DNA from: Roseovarius aestuarii
Lineage (GTDB): Bacteria > Pseudomonadota > Alphaproteobacteria > Rhodobacterales > Rhodobacteraceae
Assembly: GCF_019966515.1 (NCBI RefSeq)
Contig: NZ_JAIMIB010000012.1
Span: forward strand, 1 to 64,000
Length of the DNA stretch: 64,000 bases
Direction: 5' to 3'
The position numbers and the translations under genes were made by a program. Below the pieces are notes generated by a model, which searched no databases, was not told where the DNA came from, and saw only the letters and a program-made list of their open reading frames with translations. Positions 36,038 through 45,888 of the stretch are shown one piece after another (position 1 is the stretch's first letter; each line of letters begins with the position of its first letter).

Positions 36038-39000
36038 TGCGCAGGTTATTGATCATATGTTTGGCGATGGTCTGGCCGCTGGTTGCCGGGGCGCAGGACG
36101 ACGACAACGACGAAGATAAGGGTCGCATTGTCCGCTACCTTGAAGAAACGCTTTCGAGTCTTGGCCGCGACGTCCAGATCGCTGGCTTTCAGGGTGCGCT
36201 GAGTTCGCAGGTCAGTATGGACCGGATGACGATCGCTGACGCTGACGGCGTCTGGCTGACCCTGACCGGAGCGGTGCTGGACTGGAATCGTACCGCGATT
36301 CTGCGGGGCGAAATCGAGATTGAACGGATTTCCGCCGAGAAGATAGATATAGCACGATTGCCGGTGTCCGATGAGCCCGCAAGCCCGGAAGCTTCTGCCG
36401 GATTTTCGCTGCCGGACTTGCCGGTCAGTGTTGATATCAAAACTCTTGCCGCGCAGGAGGTGGCGCTGGGCGCGCCGATCCTTGGCGAGCCGATCACATT
36501 AACCGTCGAGGGGGCGGTCACGCTTGAAGGCGGGCACGGGCAGGCGACACTAAGCATTGAGCGTCTCAACGGCCCGCGCGGGATGTTCGCGCTGGTGGGC
36601 AGCTATGGTAATGTTACCCGCCAACTGGCCATTGACCTGGCCCTGGACGAGGCCAAGGACGGCATTGCCGCCACGCTTTTGAACCTGCCCGGCAGGCCCG
36701 CTCTGGCTCTGAGTGTCAAAGGCGATGCGCCGATTGACGAATTTGTCGCCGACATCGCCCTGAAAAGCGACGGCGAAGATCGGCTGACGGGCCGCGTCAG
36801 CACGCAGGCTGTCAGCGACGAGGGCAGCCCCGCGCTCGAGGACGCGCCGGAACGCCCGCGTATTATTTCGGTCGACATTGCCGGTGATATGACGCCGCTG
36901 TTTGCACCGCAATATCGGCCCTTCTTTGGCAAGGACGTTGCTTTGCAAAGCCTTGTGCAACTTTATCCAGACGGACGGGTAGACCTGGAAAAGCTAAAGC
37001 TGCAAGCGGCATCTCTTTCGCTGGAAGGTGCGTTTGCCGTATCTGCCGACGGATTGCCGGAGAAGTTTGAACTTATGGGTCTGCTGGAAGGTCCCGATCA
37101 GGAACCGGTTGTGTTGCCGATCGCGGGGCCGGAAACCTGGGTGCAGCGGGCCGAGATCACGGCACTATTTGATGCCAGCGAAGGTGATGCCTGGATCGTT
37201 GACGCTGATCTGAGCGGGTTTCAGCGACCGGATATGACGCTGGCGAAGCTGAACGTTGCAGCTAATGGCGTGATCAAAGGCGGTGACAGCCGTACGGTCA
37301 CGGCGCGCATTGATGGAATGGCGCGAGGCATCGAATTTGTCGATCAGGCGCTGACGCGGGCGATCGGCAATGCTCTGACGCTCGGCGGGAACGTGGACTG
37401 GAGCGAGGGAGAGCCGCTTAACCTTACTGATCTTCTTCTGACCGGCGAGGGGCTTGAACTGAGTGGTGCGGGCGACGTGACCGGGCTGGAAGAAGCGGTC
37501 ACGTTCGATGGTGCGTTCATGGCCCGGGTGGATGATCTGGCACGGCTTTCTGATATTGCCGGGCGTCCGCTATCGGGCGCGGTTGCTGCCGAGCTTAACG
37601 GCGAAGCGGCGTTGTTGACCGGCGCTTTCGACTTGGACTTGAATGCCAGCGGCAGGGATCTGAGCATAGGTATCGATAATGTCGATGCGGCACTGGCTGG
37701 GGAAAGTACTTTTTCTGCCTCGGGCAAACGGGATGAAAACGGCCTTAGGCTGCGCGCGGCAGAGGTGACGGCCGCGGCGGGAACCGCTATCGCAAGCGGG
37801 TTTCTCAGAACAGACGAGTCGGATTTTAAGTTTGCCGCAGCGCTTGATGATCTTGGCCGCTTTGTCGCCGGGGCCGTGGGCCCTTTGCGCGTAAGCGGCA
37901 ATGCAAAGCAGACAAGCGCTGGCTGGTTGATCGACACCAACGCTCAGGGGCCCGGCGGCAGTGACGTATCGGTGGAAGGCACCCTGACCGGGCTCGATAC
38001 ATCCCCGGGCTTTGACGGTAAAATCCGGGCGCGGGTCGATGATCTGACGCCATTTTCACAGGTGGCGGCGCGGCCGCTTTCGGGATCGGTCGCTGCCGAG
38101 TTTGAGGGGGCTGCGACGCTGCAGACAGGTATCTTTGATCTCGACGTGATCGTGACGGGCAATGATCTGAGCGTAGGCATCGACAAGCTGGATGCGGCTC
38201 TGACCGGCGAGAGCCGGTTTGCGGCCTCTGGCAAGCGGGATGAAAACGGCCTGACATTGCGCGCGGCAGAGCTTGCATCACCATCGCTCACCGCCTCGGC
38301 GGAGGGGTTCATGACCCCGGAGAAGGCCGATTTCGCATTTGCGGCGGCAGTCGATGATCTCAGCCGGTTTGTGAGCGGTTTTGCAGGCCCGGTAAAGCTG
38401 AGCGGCATGGCCGCCGACGATGGTACGGGCTGGATTGCCGATGTGCAGGGCAGCGGGCCGTTTCAGTCGGTTGTCGAGGGTCGCCTGAGCGCGCCTGACG
38501 GGGGCGAGCCGCGCGCGGAGCTGTCGGGCACTATCGGTAATGTCGGCGCGATCATTCCCGACCTGCCGGGCAGTGCCAGTTTTAGCGCAAAGGCACAACA
38601 ACAGGGCGATAGCTGGGCAATCGATACGACCGGGCAGGGGCCGGGCGGCAGCACATTCGCGGTGGCCGGGCTGATCCAGTCCGATGCCAGCCGTGCCATT
38701 CTTGATATCGATGGAATCTTGCCGCTGGCGCTGGCAAACCGCCGCCTGCAACCGCGCGCTGCACAGGGGGTGGCGCGGTTTGATTTGCGGCTTGATGGCC
38801 CGCTCGGCCTTTCGTCGCTGTCGGGGCAATTGTCGACTGCTGACGCGCGCGTTTCATTGCCTAACCTGCAGAATGCGTTGACCGATGTTGATGCCACGGT
38901 GACCCTCGGGGGTAGCGAAGCGGCGATCAAGAGCAGCGCCGCGCTGGCAACCGGCGGGCGTCTAGTCGTTGACGGGCAGGTGGGATTGCAGGCGCCTTTC

Positions 39001-39990
39001 CGGGCCAATCTGGGCATTCAGATACTCGATGCGGTCCTGCGTGACCCGAAACTCTTTGAGACGGTCGCACGGGGAAACCTGATTATGCGCGGCGCGGTGC
39101 AGAACAACCTGGATATCTCGGGGCGCATCAATCTGGATCGCACCGAAATTCGGGTGCCGTCAACGGGCCTTGGCGGTGGCAACATACCAGAGATCAATCA
39201 TGTCGGTGAGCCGCGCGATGTCCGCCAGACACGTAGATATGCCGGGCTGTTGGACAAGGATGAAGATAGCTCTGGCACGTCGGGCGGAGGCACGATCGGA
39301 TTGGATGTCTTGATTGCGGCCGACAGCCGGGTTTTCGTGCGCGGACGCGGGCTTGACGCAGAGCTGGGCGGACGATTCAGGATAACCGGAACCGCGGCGG
39401 ATATCATTCCTATCGGCGGCTTTGACCTGATCCGGGGTCGGTTGGACATCCTTGGTAAACGGCTGACGCTGGATGAGGGAACGGCCAGGCTTCAGGGCGA
39501 TTTCGTGCCCGGGCTCAGGTTGGTGGCGAGTACCGTCAGCGATGACGATACCGTTGTGAGTATCGTCATCGAGGGGCGTGCCGATGATCCCGAGGTGCGT
39601 TTCCAGTCACAACCCGAATTGCCGGAAGATGAGGTGCTGGCCCGGCTTCTCTTCGGTCGCGAACTCGGCTCATTGTCGGCGTTTCAGGCGCTACAGCTTG
39701 CCTCGGCGGTAGCGACACTGGCCGGAAAGGGCGGCCCAAGCTTTGCCGAACGTATTCGTCAGGGCACGGGCGTGGATGATTTCAGTGTCAGTACCGATTC
39801 CGAAGGTACGGCGACCGTGGGCGTGGGTAAGTACATTAGCGACAATATCTACACTGATGTTCAGATCGGCGACCAATCCAATAGCGAAATCAACCTCAAT
39901 ATCGACCTGTCGCGCCGGACGAAACTGCGCGGCTCTTTGGGGTCCGACGGCGGTACAGGGGTCGGCGTATTCTTTGAAAAGGATTATTGA
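36037..39990 (+). CDS. tamB: Translocation and assembly module inner-membrane protein TamB
   Basis: A 1317-residue protein with an N-terminal anchor/signal segment (LLIICLAMVWPLVAG). A very long beta-helical body follows, and then the conserved DUF490/TamB C-terminal region (about 990-1317: GTIGLDVLIAADSRVFVRGRG in two parts, LPEDEVLARLLFG). It spans the periplasm and docks on TamA. Residues about 490-658 and 659-827 are a near tandem repeat of 169 residues (see the repeat entry). Start overlaps the tamA stop by one base. Confidence 0.92.
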   Translation: MRRLLIICLAMVWPLVAGAQDDDNDEDKGRIVRYLEETLSSLGRDVQIAGFQGALSSQVSMDRMTIADADGVWLTLTGAVLDWNRTAILRGEIEIERISAEKIDIARLPVSDEPASPEASAGFSLPDLPVSVDIKTLAAQEVALGAPILGEPITLTVEGAVTLEGGHGQATLSIERLNGPRGMFALVGSYGNVTRQLAIDLALDEAKDGIAATLLNLPGRPALALSVKGDAPIDEFVADIALKSDGEDRLTGRVSTQAVSDEGSPALEDAPERPRIISVDIAGDMTPLFAPQYRPFFGKDVALQSLVQLYPDGRVDLEKLKLQAASLSLEGAFAVSADGLPEKFELMGLLEGPDQEPVVLPIAGPETWVQRAEITALFDASEGDAWIVDADLSGFQRPDMTLAKLNVAANGVIKGGDSRTVTARIDGMARGIEFVDQALTRAIGNALTLGGNVDWSEGEPLNLTDLLLTGEGLELSGAGDVTGLEEAVTFDGAFMARVDDLARLSDIAGRPLSGAVAAELNGEAALLTGAFDLDLNASGRDLSIGIDNVDAALAGESTFSASGKRDENGLRLRAAEVTAAAGTAIASGFLRTDESDFKFAAALDDLGRFVAGAVGPLRVSGNAKQTSAGWLIDTNAQGPGGSDVSVEGTLTGLDTSPGFDGKIRARVDDLTPFSQVAARPLSGSVAAEFEGAATLQTGIFDLDVIVTGNDLSVGIDKLDAALTGESRFAASGKRDENGLTLRAAELASPSLTASAEGFMTPEKADFAFAAAVDDLSRFVSGFAGPVKLSGMAADDGTGWIADVQGSGPFQSVVEGRLSAPDGGEPRAELSGTIGNVGAIIPDLPGSASFSAKAQQQGDSWAIDTTGQGPGGSTFAVAGLIQSDASRAILDIDGILPLALANRRLQPRAAQGVARFDLRLDGPLGLSSLSGQLSTADARVSLPNLQNALTDVDATVTLGGSEAAIKSSAALATGGRLVVDGQVGLQAPFRANLGIQILDAVLRDPKLFETVARGNLIMRGAVQNNLDISGRINLDRTEIRVPSTGLGGGNIPEINHVGEPRDVRQTRRYAGLLDKDEDSSGTSGGGTIGLDVLIAADSRVFVRGRGLDAELGGRFRITGTAADIIPIGGFDLIRGRLDILGKRLTLDEGTARLQGDFVPGLRLVASTVSDDDTVVSIVIEGRADDPEVRFQSQPELPEDEVLARLLFGRELGSLSAFQALQLASAVATLAGKGGPSFAERIRQGTGVDDFSVSTDSEGTATVGVGKYISDNIYTDVQIGDQSNSEINLNIDLSRRTKLRGSLGSDGGTGVGVFFEKDY
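37504..38517 (+). repeat. 507-bp tandem duplication inside tamB
   Basis: Two consecutive in-frame units (37504-38010 and 38011-38517) encode matching 169-residue blocks. Each starts FDG and contains RVDDL, RPLSG, VAAE, FDLD, SGKRDENGL, RAAE and DDLxRFV at the same spacing. The copies have diverged but keep exact length. This extends the beta-helical rod by one module. Confidence 0.85.
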
Positions 39991-40311
39991 GGCTCTGTGA
40001 GACGGCTCAGTTTTAGATAAGATCGATCCGACCCATGGCCCTTGAGTTGCCGTTCTCATCCAAAGTAACAAGTTGCGGGATGACGACCGCGCCGCAGTCT
40101 TGACCTTGATTTCGCGCGCTGTACCCGCACGGAAGACCGGCCCAGACCAAAATTAATACATGCGTTTCCATCTCAATCTGGCCCGATATGGTGGATTTTC
40201 GCCGATTTGCTATTGACCCCGCTCGCCTGTCTCAATTGACTGGGACCTCCGGCATTGGCATGTCGGCCATCTGCTACGCGCGCAGCGCCAAGAAATCGAG
40301 ACCGACCCTGA
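39991..40311. other. Intergenic region before the cyanophycin operon
   Basis: About 320 bases with no supported gene. It should contain the promoter of the cyanophycin operon; TTGACC (around 40213) and TTGACT (around 40236) are possible -35 elements, but no clear -10 partner could be set. No strong hairpin terminator for tamB was found. Confidence 0.4.
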
Positions 40312-41175
40312 ATGTGTCCTGCCCCAGTACCTGAAAATACCCAACGTGGCTTCATCATTCCGATAGGCGGGGGCGAAGACCGCGAGCGGGAAAGGCAAAT
40401 TCACCGACGTTTCGTTGACATGTCGGGTGGTGCGCAGGCAGACATCATCGTGATCCCGACCGCCTCGCAGCTGGATGAAACCGGGCCTGATTATCACCGG
40501 ATTTTCTCGGATCTCGGGGCGGGCAAGGTCGAGTACCTGCCGATTGCGCGGCGGGCGGATTGCGACAACCCGCAATTCGCCGAGATGCTGGACCGGGCGA
40601 CGGGTATTTTCATGACCGGCGGCAACCAGCTGCGCCTGTCAACGATCATCGGCGGAACGCTGGTGGCACAGAAAATCCGGCGGCGGAATGCGGCGGGGAT
40701 ACCCGTGGCGGGCACTTCGGCCGGGGCCTCTATCATGTCCGAGCACATGGTCGCAGGCGGCCCCAGCAACAGTTCCCCGGCGGAGGGCAATATCAGCCTT
40801 GCCCCCGGCATGGGGCTGACCAATGCCGTGATCATCGACCAGCATTTCACCCAGCGGAACCGTTTGGGCCGGTTGCTGACCGCGTCATCCTATAACCCGT
40901 TTTTGATTGGTCTGGGCGTCGACGAGGATACCGCTGCTTTCATCGGTCCCGACAATGTCTTCGAGGTTGTCGGCAGCGGCACGGTGACGGTTGTCGATGC
41001 CAGTCAGTTGACGCATTCGTCAATGTGGGATGCGTCCGCCGGCGAGGCGCTTAGCCTTCTGGGCTTGCGTATTGACGTTTTGGGCCAGGGGTGCCGTTAT
41101 GACCTTACGGCGCGCCAAGCCTATCCGCCGGACGAACACGCGCATTTCTGTAGCCTGCCGGTATCAGGGGATTAA
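40312..41175 (+). CDS. cphB: Cyanophycinase (S51 peptidase)
   Basis: The 287-residue protein has the start RGFIIPIGGGED, the nucleophile elbow AGTSAGAS (Ser near residue 143) and the downstream IIDQHFTQRNRLGRL typical of CphB. The enzyme cuts cyanophycin (multi-L-arginyl-poly-L-aspartate) into beta-Asp-Arg dipeptides. It is the first gene of a tight cluster: 50 bases to cphA and then nine to the CphA-like ligase. No strong ribosome site precedes the ATG at 40312, so the start could be slightly downstream. Cytosolic, no signal peptide. Confidence 0.88.
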   Translation: MCPAPVPENTQRGFIIPIGGGEDRERERQIHRRFVDMSGGAQADIIVIPTASQLDETGPDYHRIFSDLGAGKVEYLPIARRADCDNPQFAEMLDRATGIFMTGGNQLRLSTIIGGTLVAQKIRRRNAAGIPVAGTSAGASIMSEHMVAGGPSNSSPAEGNISLAPGMGLTNAVIIDQHFTQRNRLGRLLTASSYNPFLIGLGVDEDTAAFIGPDNVFEVVGSGTVTVVDASQLTHSSMWDASAGEALSLLGLRIDVLGQGCRYDLTARQAYPPDEHAHFCSLPVSGD

Positions 41176-41225
41176 GTAAGCGAGTTTTGTGTTTGGGGGG
41201 AGTCAAAAACAACAGGGAGCCGACC

Positions 41226-44024
41226 ATGAAAATCGTTTCAACCAATGTCTTTGTAGGGCCCAATGTCTGGGCGCGGTTCCCGGTCATTCGCCATGTTGTC
41301 GATCTTGGTGTGCTTGAAGAATGGCCATCGGCGCGGATCGGCGAGGAATTCGTTAGCGGTCTGATCGCCGCCTTGCCCGGTCTTGACGAACATGGATGTT
41401 CCTACCGCGAGCCGGGCGGGTTCATCCGGCGTCTGCGCGAGGATGAGGGCACCTGGATGGGCCATATCATGGAGCATTGCGCGCTGGAAATTCAGGGTGT
41501 CGCCGGTACTGAGGTCACCTTTGGCCGGACCCGTGGCACCGGCGACCCGGCGCAATACAACATGGTCTACCAGTACCGCCAGCGCGATGTCGGGCTTGCT
41601 GCCGGACAGCTGGCACTACGCCTTCTGATGCATCTTTTGCCTGACAGTCTTAAGGCACAGGTCGAGTATGATTTTGATCCCGAGTTCGACTGGGAGGAAG
41701 AACTGCGATCTTTCGTGCTGCGGGCGCAGCGCAAGGAATTCGGCCCCTCGACCGGATCGCTGGTCAAGGCCGCCGAAGAGCGTGGTATCCCGTGGCTACG
41801 ACTGAATGACTATTCGCTGGTGCAATTCGGTCATGGCAAATACCAGCAGCGGATTCAGGCGACCATTACGTCGCAGACCCGCCATATCGCGGTGGAAATA
41901 TCCTGCGACAAGGAAGACACCCACAATCTACTCAACGATCTGGGCCTGCCGGTGCCGCAGCAGCGCATGGTTTATAATGCGCGCGAGGCGGTGCGTGGCG
42001 CGCAACGGATCGGCTATCCGGTGGTGGTCAAGCCACTGGATGCCAATCATGGGCGTGGCGTGTCAATCAACCTGACCGAGGACAATCAGGTTGAAACCGC
42101 TTTTGCCGAGGCCAAGGAACACTCCAAAAGCCGGGCCATTCTGGTGGAGAGCTTTGTGACCGGGTTCGATCACCGGATGCTGGTCGTCAACAACAAGCTG
42201 GTGGCGGTGGCCAAGCGAGTACCGGGCCACGTGGTCGGCGATGGTAAGCAGACCATTGCGCAGCTCATCGACGAGGTGAACAGCGATCCGCGCCGGGGTA
42301 TCGGCCACGAGAAGGTGCTGACCAATCTTGAACTGGACAATCAGGCCAAACGCTTGATGGAGGATGCCGGTGTCACAGAAGAAACCGTTCTGGAGGACGG
42401 TCAGGTGCTTTATCTGCGCTCGACCGCAAATCTGTCGACGGGCGGCACTTCGATCGACATGACAGACGTGGTGCATCCCGATAACCGTGATATGGCCGAA
42501 CGCGCCATCATGGCGGTGGGCCTGGATGTGGGTGGCGTGGATTTCCTGATTGACGACATCACCCGCTCCTACAAGGAAATCGGCGGCGCGATTGTCGAGG
42601 TAAATGCCGCACCGGGCTTCCGCATGCACGTCGCCCCGTCCGAGGGTGAGCCGCGCGATGTCTCGGGCGCGGTGATGGACATGCTGTTCCCTGTCGGCTC
42701 CCCCCGGCGCATCCCGATTGCGGCAATCACAGGGACCAATGGTAAGACCACGACCTCGCGCATGCTCGGGCATATCATGAAGACCAGCGGCAAGATTGTC
42801 GGCATGACCTCGACCGATGGGGTTTATGTGGATGGCAAGCTGAGCGTTAAGGGCGACATGACCGGGCCCACATCTGCCCAGATCGTGCTGCGCGACCCAT
42901 CGGTGGATTTCGCGGTAATGGAGACCGCGCGTGGTGGTCTGGTGCGCAGCGGGTTGGGCTATCAGCGCTCGAACGTGGCGGCCTGTCTGAACGTCTCGGC
43001 TGATCACCTTGGCCTGCGCGGCATCAACACGGTCGAGGAACTGGCGGTGGTCAAGCGCGTCGTGGTCGAAAGTGCGACGGATGTGGTGGTGCTGAACGCC
43101 GATGATATCAACTGCCTGAAGATGGCGGATTTCACCAATTCCGACGCGATCTGCTATATCACGATGAATTCCGATCATGCGCTGGTGAAAGAGCATATTC
43201 AGGCAGGCGGCATGGCCGTGGTGCTGGAAAAGGCGATGAACGGCGAGATGATTACCATCTACCACAAAGGCACACATATGCCGGTACTGTGGTCACATCT
43301 AATTCCGGCGACGATGGAGGGCAAGGCGCTGTTCAACGTGCAGAACGCCATGTTCGCCACAGCAATGGCTTTCTGTTTCGATGTCGATCTGGATAATATC
43401 CGTCACGGGTTGCGCACTTTTGACACTAGCTATTTCCAGGCACCGGGGCGAACCAATGTGTTTGACGAACACCCGTTCAAGGTCATTCTGGATTATGCCC
43501 ATAACCCGGCGGCCATCGCCGCTATCTCCGATCTGGCCTCGCGGCTGGATGTGTCGGAGCGCCGGCTGGTGGTGATGTCAATGCCGGGCGACCGGCGCGA
43601 TGAGGATGTCTATGACGCGGCGGCAACACTGGCCGGGCATTTCGATTATTACATCTGTAAGGCCGATGATAATCGGCGTGGCCGGGGTAAGGACGAGATC
43701 CCGCAGATGCTGCGCGACGGACTGATGAAAAATGGCGTCGAGGATGCGGCGATCACGATTATTCCTGATGAGGTCGAGGCAGTGGATCACGCGCTCAACA
43801 TGGCCGAAGAGGGCGATCTGCTGGTTATTCTGGGCGATGACAGTGCCCGCTGCTGGAAACAGGTGATCTATTTCCAGAGCGAGGACGCACCCGAGGTCGA
43901 GGCCACCCCCGCCGCGCCGGAACCGGCACCCGCCGATTTTGACGAGCTTCTGGGCGGTGGCTCGCTGATCCGGGATGAGCGTGGCGTGCGACTGGCCCGC
44001 GATACCGATGAAGGTGGCGATTAG
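41226..44024 (+). CDS. cphA: Cyanophycin synthetase CphA
   Basis: 932 residues from the ATG at 41226 (MKIVSTNVFVGPNVW) with AACAGGGAG upstream; an earlier in-frame start is rejected. An N-terminal domain (1-160) is followed by SLVQFGHGKYQQRI (about 196-209). An ATP-grasp domain (about 215-480: VVKPLDANHGRGV, VEVNAAPGFRMHV) follows, then a Mur-ligase domain with P-loop GTNGKTTT (about 503-510) and DYAHNPAAI. In CphA the ATP-grasp part adds aspartate to the backbone and the Mur part adds arginine to its side chain. All expected modules are present, and the length is slightly above that of cyanobacterial CphA. Confidence 0.94.
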   Translation: MKIVSTNVFVGPNVWARFPVIRHVVDLGVLEEWPSARIGEEFVSGLIAALPGLDEHGCSYREPGGFIRRLREDEGTWMGHIMEHCALEIQGVAGTEVTFGRTRGTGDPAQYNMVYQYRQRDVGLAAGQLALRLLMHLLPDSLKAQVEYDFDPEFDWEEELRSFVLRAQRKEFGPSTGSLVKAAEERGIPWLRLNDYSLVQFGHGKYQQRIQATITSQTRHIAVEISCDKEDTHNLLNDLGLPVPQQRMVYNAREAVRGAQRIGYPVVVKPLDANHGRGVSINLTEDNQVETAFAEAKEHSKSRAILVESFVTGFDHRMLVVNNKLVAVAKRVPGHVVGDGKQTIAQLIDEVNSDPRRGIGHEKVLTNLELDNQAKRLMEDAGVTEETVLEDGQVLYLRSTANLSTGGTSIDMTDVVHPDNRDMAERAIMAVGLDVGGVDFLIDDITRSYKEIGGAIVEVNAAPGFRMHVAPSEGEPRDVSGAVMDMLFPVGSPRRIPIAAITGTNGKTTTSRMLGHIMKTSGKIVGMTSTDGVYVDGKLSVKGDMTGPTSAQIVLRDPSVDFAVMETARGGLVRSGLGYQRSNVAACLNVSADHLGLRGINTVEELAVVKRVVVESATDVVVLNADDINCLKMADFTNSDAICYITMNSDHALVKEHIQAGGMAVVLEKAMNGEMITIYHKGTHMPVLWSHLIPATMEGKALFNVQNAMFATAMAFCFDVDLDNIRHGLRTFDTSYFQAPGRTNVFDEHPFKVILDYAHNPAAIAAISDLASRLDVSERRLVVMSMPGDRRDEDVYDAAATLAGHFDYYICKADDNRRGRGKDEIPQMLRDGLMKNGVEDAAITIIPDEVEAVDHALNMAEEGDLLVILGDDSARCWKQVIYFQSEDAPEVEATPAAPEPAPADFDELLGGGSLIRDERGVRLARDTDEGGD

Positions 44025-44033
44025 AGGGGAGTA

Positions 44034-45776
44034 GTGATCGTGGACAATGTGGAGGACATTGAAAACGCCCTGACAATCAACATCCCGTCAAGCGATGCGC
44101 TACGGTTGGAGGATAGTCGCCGCCTGACCGGACCCGGATTGCTATGGGATCATGTCGGGGCGGTGCTGGAAGTGCATTACAGCGGGATTGACCCCGCGCG
44201 CGTCGCAACGCTCTGGCGGACCCACGCGCGGCGGGTGCTGGATGCGATTGGCTGGCCGGATCAGCTGATTACTGAACGCGGTTTTGAGAACGGGCATAAT
44301 CTCGCGATCTCGGCACCGATGGACCAGCTTTACTCGGCGATTTTTGCCGCAGAAACCGCCTGGCATTTCGGCGCGGCGGAATTGCTGGGGGTGGCGGCGG
44401 GTGATTTCGACCGGATGATAGCCGATCTGAAATCAGTCATGACCCGCGAGGCGCATCCCGAACTGATTCGGCTGATTGAGGCGGGGCAGGGGCGGGGCGT
44501 GGAAGTTCTGTGCGACGATGACGAGGTTTCGGTCGGTCACGGCAGCGGATCGGAGGTCTGGCCGGTGAACGAGTTGCCTGATCCGGCGGATGTGGAGTGG
44601 TCACGGCTGCATAATGTGCCTGTCGCGCTGATCACCGGCACTAATGGTAAGACCACAACGACCCGGCTTTGCGCGGCGATTGCGGCGGCGGCGGGCAAGG
44701 TCTCGGGCCTGACCTCGACCGATTTTGTGCGGGTGGGGCGCGATGTGCTGGACAGGGGGGATTATTCCGGCCCGGGTGGGGCGCGGCTGCTGCTGCGCGA
44801 CAAACGGTTGGAAATCGCCTATCTCGAAGTGGCGCGCGGCGGCATCCTGCGCAGGGGCTTGGCGACGCGTTCGGCCCGGGTGGCGGTTGTCACCAACGTT
44901 GCGGCGGATCATCTGGGGCAATACGGGGTCAACACCGTCGAAGAACTGGCACGGGCCAAATTCGCCGTGCACCGGGCCTTGGCAGAGGATGGCGTATTGG
45001 TACTGAATGCCGATGACGTCTATGTGCTGGCCGAAGCAGAGCAGACCGACGCCAATATCTGGTGGTTCTCACTCGATGGTGAGGCACCTCAGATCAGGGC
45101 GGCGTGCGCCGCCGGTCATTGCTGCGCGTGGGAAGAAGCGGGCAACATCGTCTTTTTCGATGGGCACGAGGCGGTGACCATTGCTGCTGTGGCTAATATT
45201 CCTGTCACCATATCTGGGGCTGCGCGCCATAATGTCCGCAATGCGCTGGCCGCGACTTGCGTCTCTTATGCTATTGGCATCGCGCCAGAGCACATCGCCG
45301 GCGGACTTACCAATTTCCAGAGCGATCCCAATGATAATCCCGGTCGTTTCAACGAGTTCAGCGTCAACGGCGCGCGGGTCTTTGTCGATTTCGCGCATAA
45401 CCCGCATTCGATCGCGGCGGTGGCCGAAACCATCGGCGGGATCAAGGCGAAACGCCGTTTCGTGCTGCTCAGCCATGCCGGGGACCGGTCCGATGATGAC
45501 ATCCGTGAGGTGACTACGACCGCGCTGGACCTGAAACCTGACTATGTGGTTGCCGCCGAGCTTGAGGACTACCTGCGGGGCCGCGAACTGGGCGAGGTGA
45601 CAGAGCTGATCGTCGAAACCTGCGCGCAGAATGGTGTGCCGAGGGATCGTGTGCTCAAGGCCGGATCTCCCTCGGAGGCGGTCAGGGTAATCATCGACAT
45701 GCTGCAGCCGGGCGATGTTGCTTTGCTGTTGGTCCTGTCGGAGCGCGACAAGATTTTCGAGCTTTTACAAGGGTAA
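44034..45776 (+). CDS. CphA-like Mur ligase lacking the ATP-grasp domain
   Basis: 580 residues from a GTG; a second GTG at 44040 is better spaced from AGGGGA (44025-44030). It parallels CphA at both ends: RRLTGPGLLW echoes the CphA N-domain, and GVEVLCDDDEVSVGHG echoes the CphA segment before ATP-grasp (GIPWLRLNDYSLVQFGHG). Then, after only about 25 residues, the Mur P-loop GTNGKTTTT (near 202) and DFAHNPHSI follow. About 280 residues of ATP-grasp are therefore absent. If the Mur domain still works like that of CphA it could ligate arginine (or another amine) but not extend the backbone. It is nine bases after cphA, so co-translated. Function is unproven. Confidence 0.8.
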   Translation: MIVDNVEDIENALTINIPSSDALRLEDSRRLTGPGLLWDHVGAVLEVHYSGIDPARVATLWRTHARRVLDAIGWPDQLITERGFENGHNLAISAPMDQLYSAIFAAETAWHFGAAELLGVAAGDFDRMIADLKSVMTREAHPELIRLIEAGQGRGVEVLCDDDEVSVGHGSGSEVWPVNELPDPADVEWSRLHNVPVALITGTNGKTTTTRLCAAIAAAAGKVSGLTSTDFVRVGRDVLDRGDYSGPGGARLLLRDKRLEIAYLEVARGGILRRGLATRSARVAVVTNVAADHLGQYGVNTVEELARAKFAVHRALAEDGVLVLNADDVYVLAEAEQTDANIWWFSLDGEAPQIRAACAAGHCCAWEEAGNIVFFDGHEAVTIAAVANIPVTISGAARHNVRNALAATCVSYAIGIAPEHIAGGLTNFQSDPNDNPGRFNEFSVNGARVFVDFAHNPHSIAAVAETIGGIKAKRRFVLLSHAGDRSDDDIREVTTTALDLKPDYVVAAELEDYLRGRELGEVTELIVETCAQNGVPRDRVLKAGSPSEAVRVIIDMLQPGDVALLLVLSERDKIFELLQG

Positions 45777-45841
45777 ACCCTGTCCTTGCGTTATCTACTA
45801 AAAAATTAGTTTGCAAATCCTCACGTTCCCGACAAAACTGA

Positions 45842-45861
45842 ACCGGTCGGTTAAAACCGGC
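45842..45861 (+). promoter_or_regulatory. Possible operator before the glycerol-type transporter
   Basis: ACCGGT (45842-45847) is followed directly by the inverted repeat CGGTT-AA-AACCG (45848-45859). The cluster sits about 30 bases before the ATG at 45889, in a 112-base gap after the cyanophycin operon. This is where a repressor of the transporter would be expected to bind. No regulator gene is adjacent. Confidence 0.35.
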
Positions 45862-45888
45862 TAAAAGACAAAAATGGGAGGAGAAGTG

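Noticed and set aside
42063..43277. Long minus-strand open frame (404 codons) inside cphA
   Set aside because: Antisense shadow of cphA; rich in His and Arg in the way typical of reverse-frame translation.
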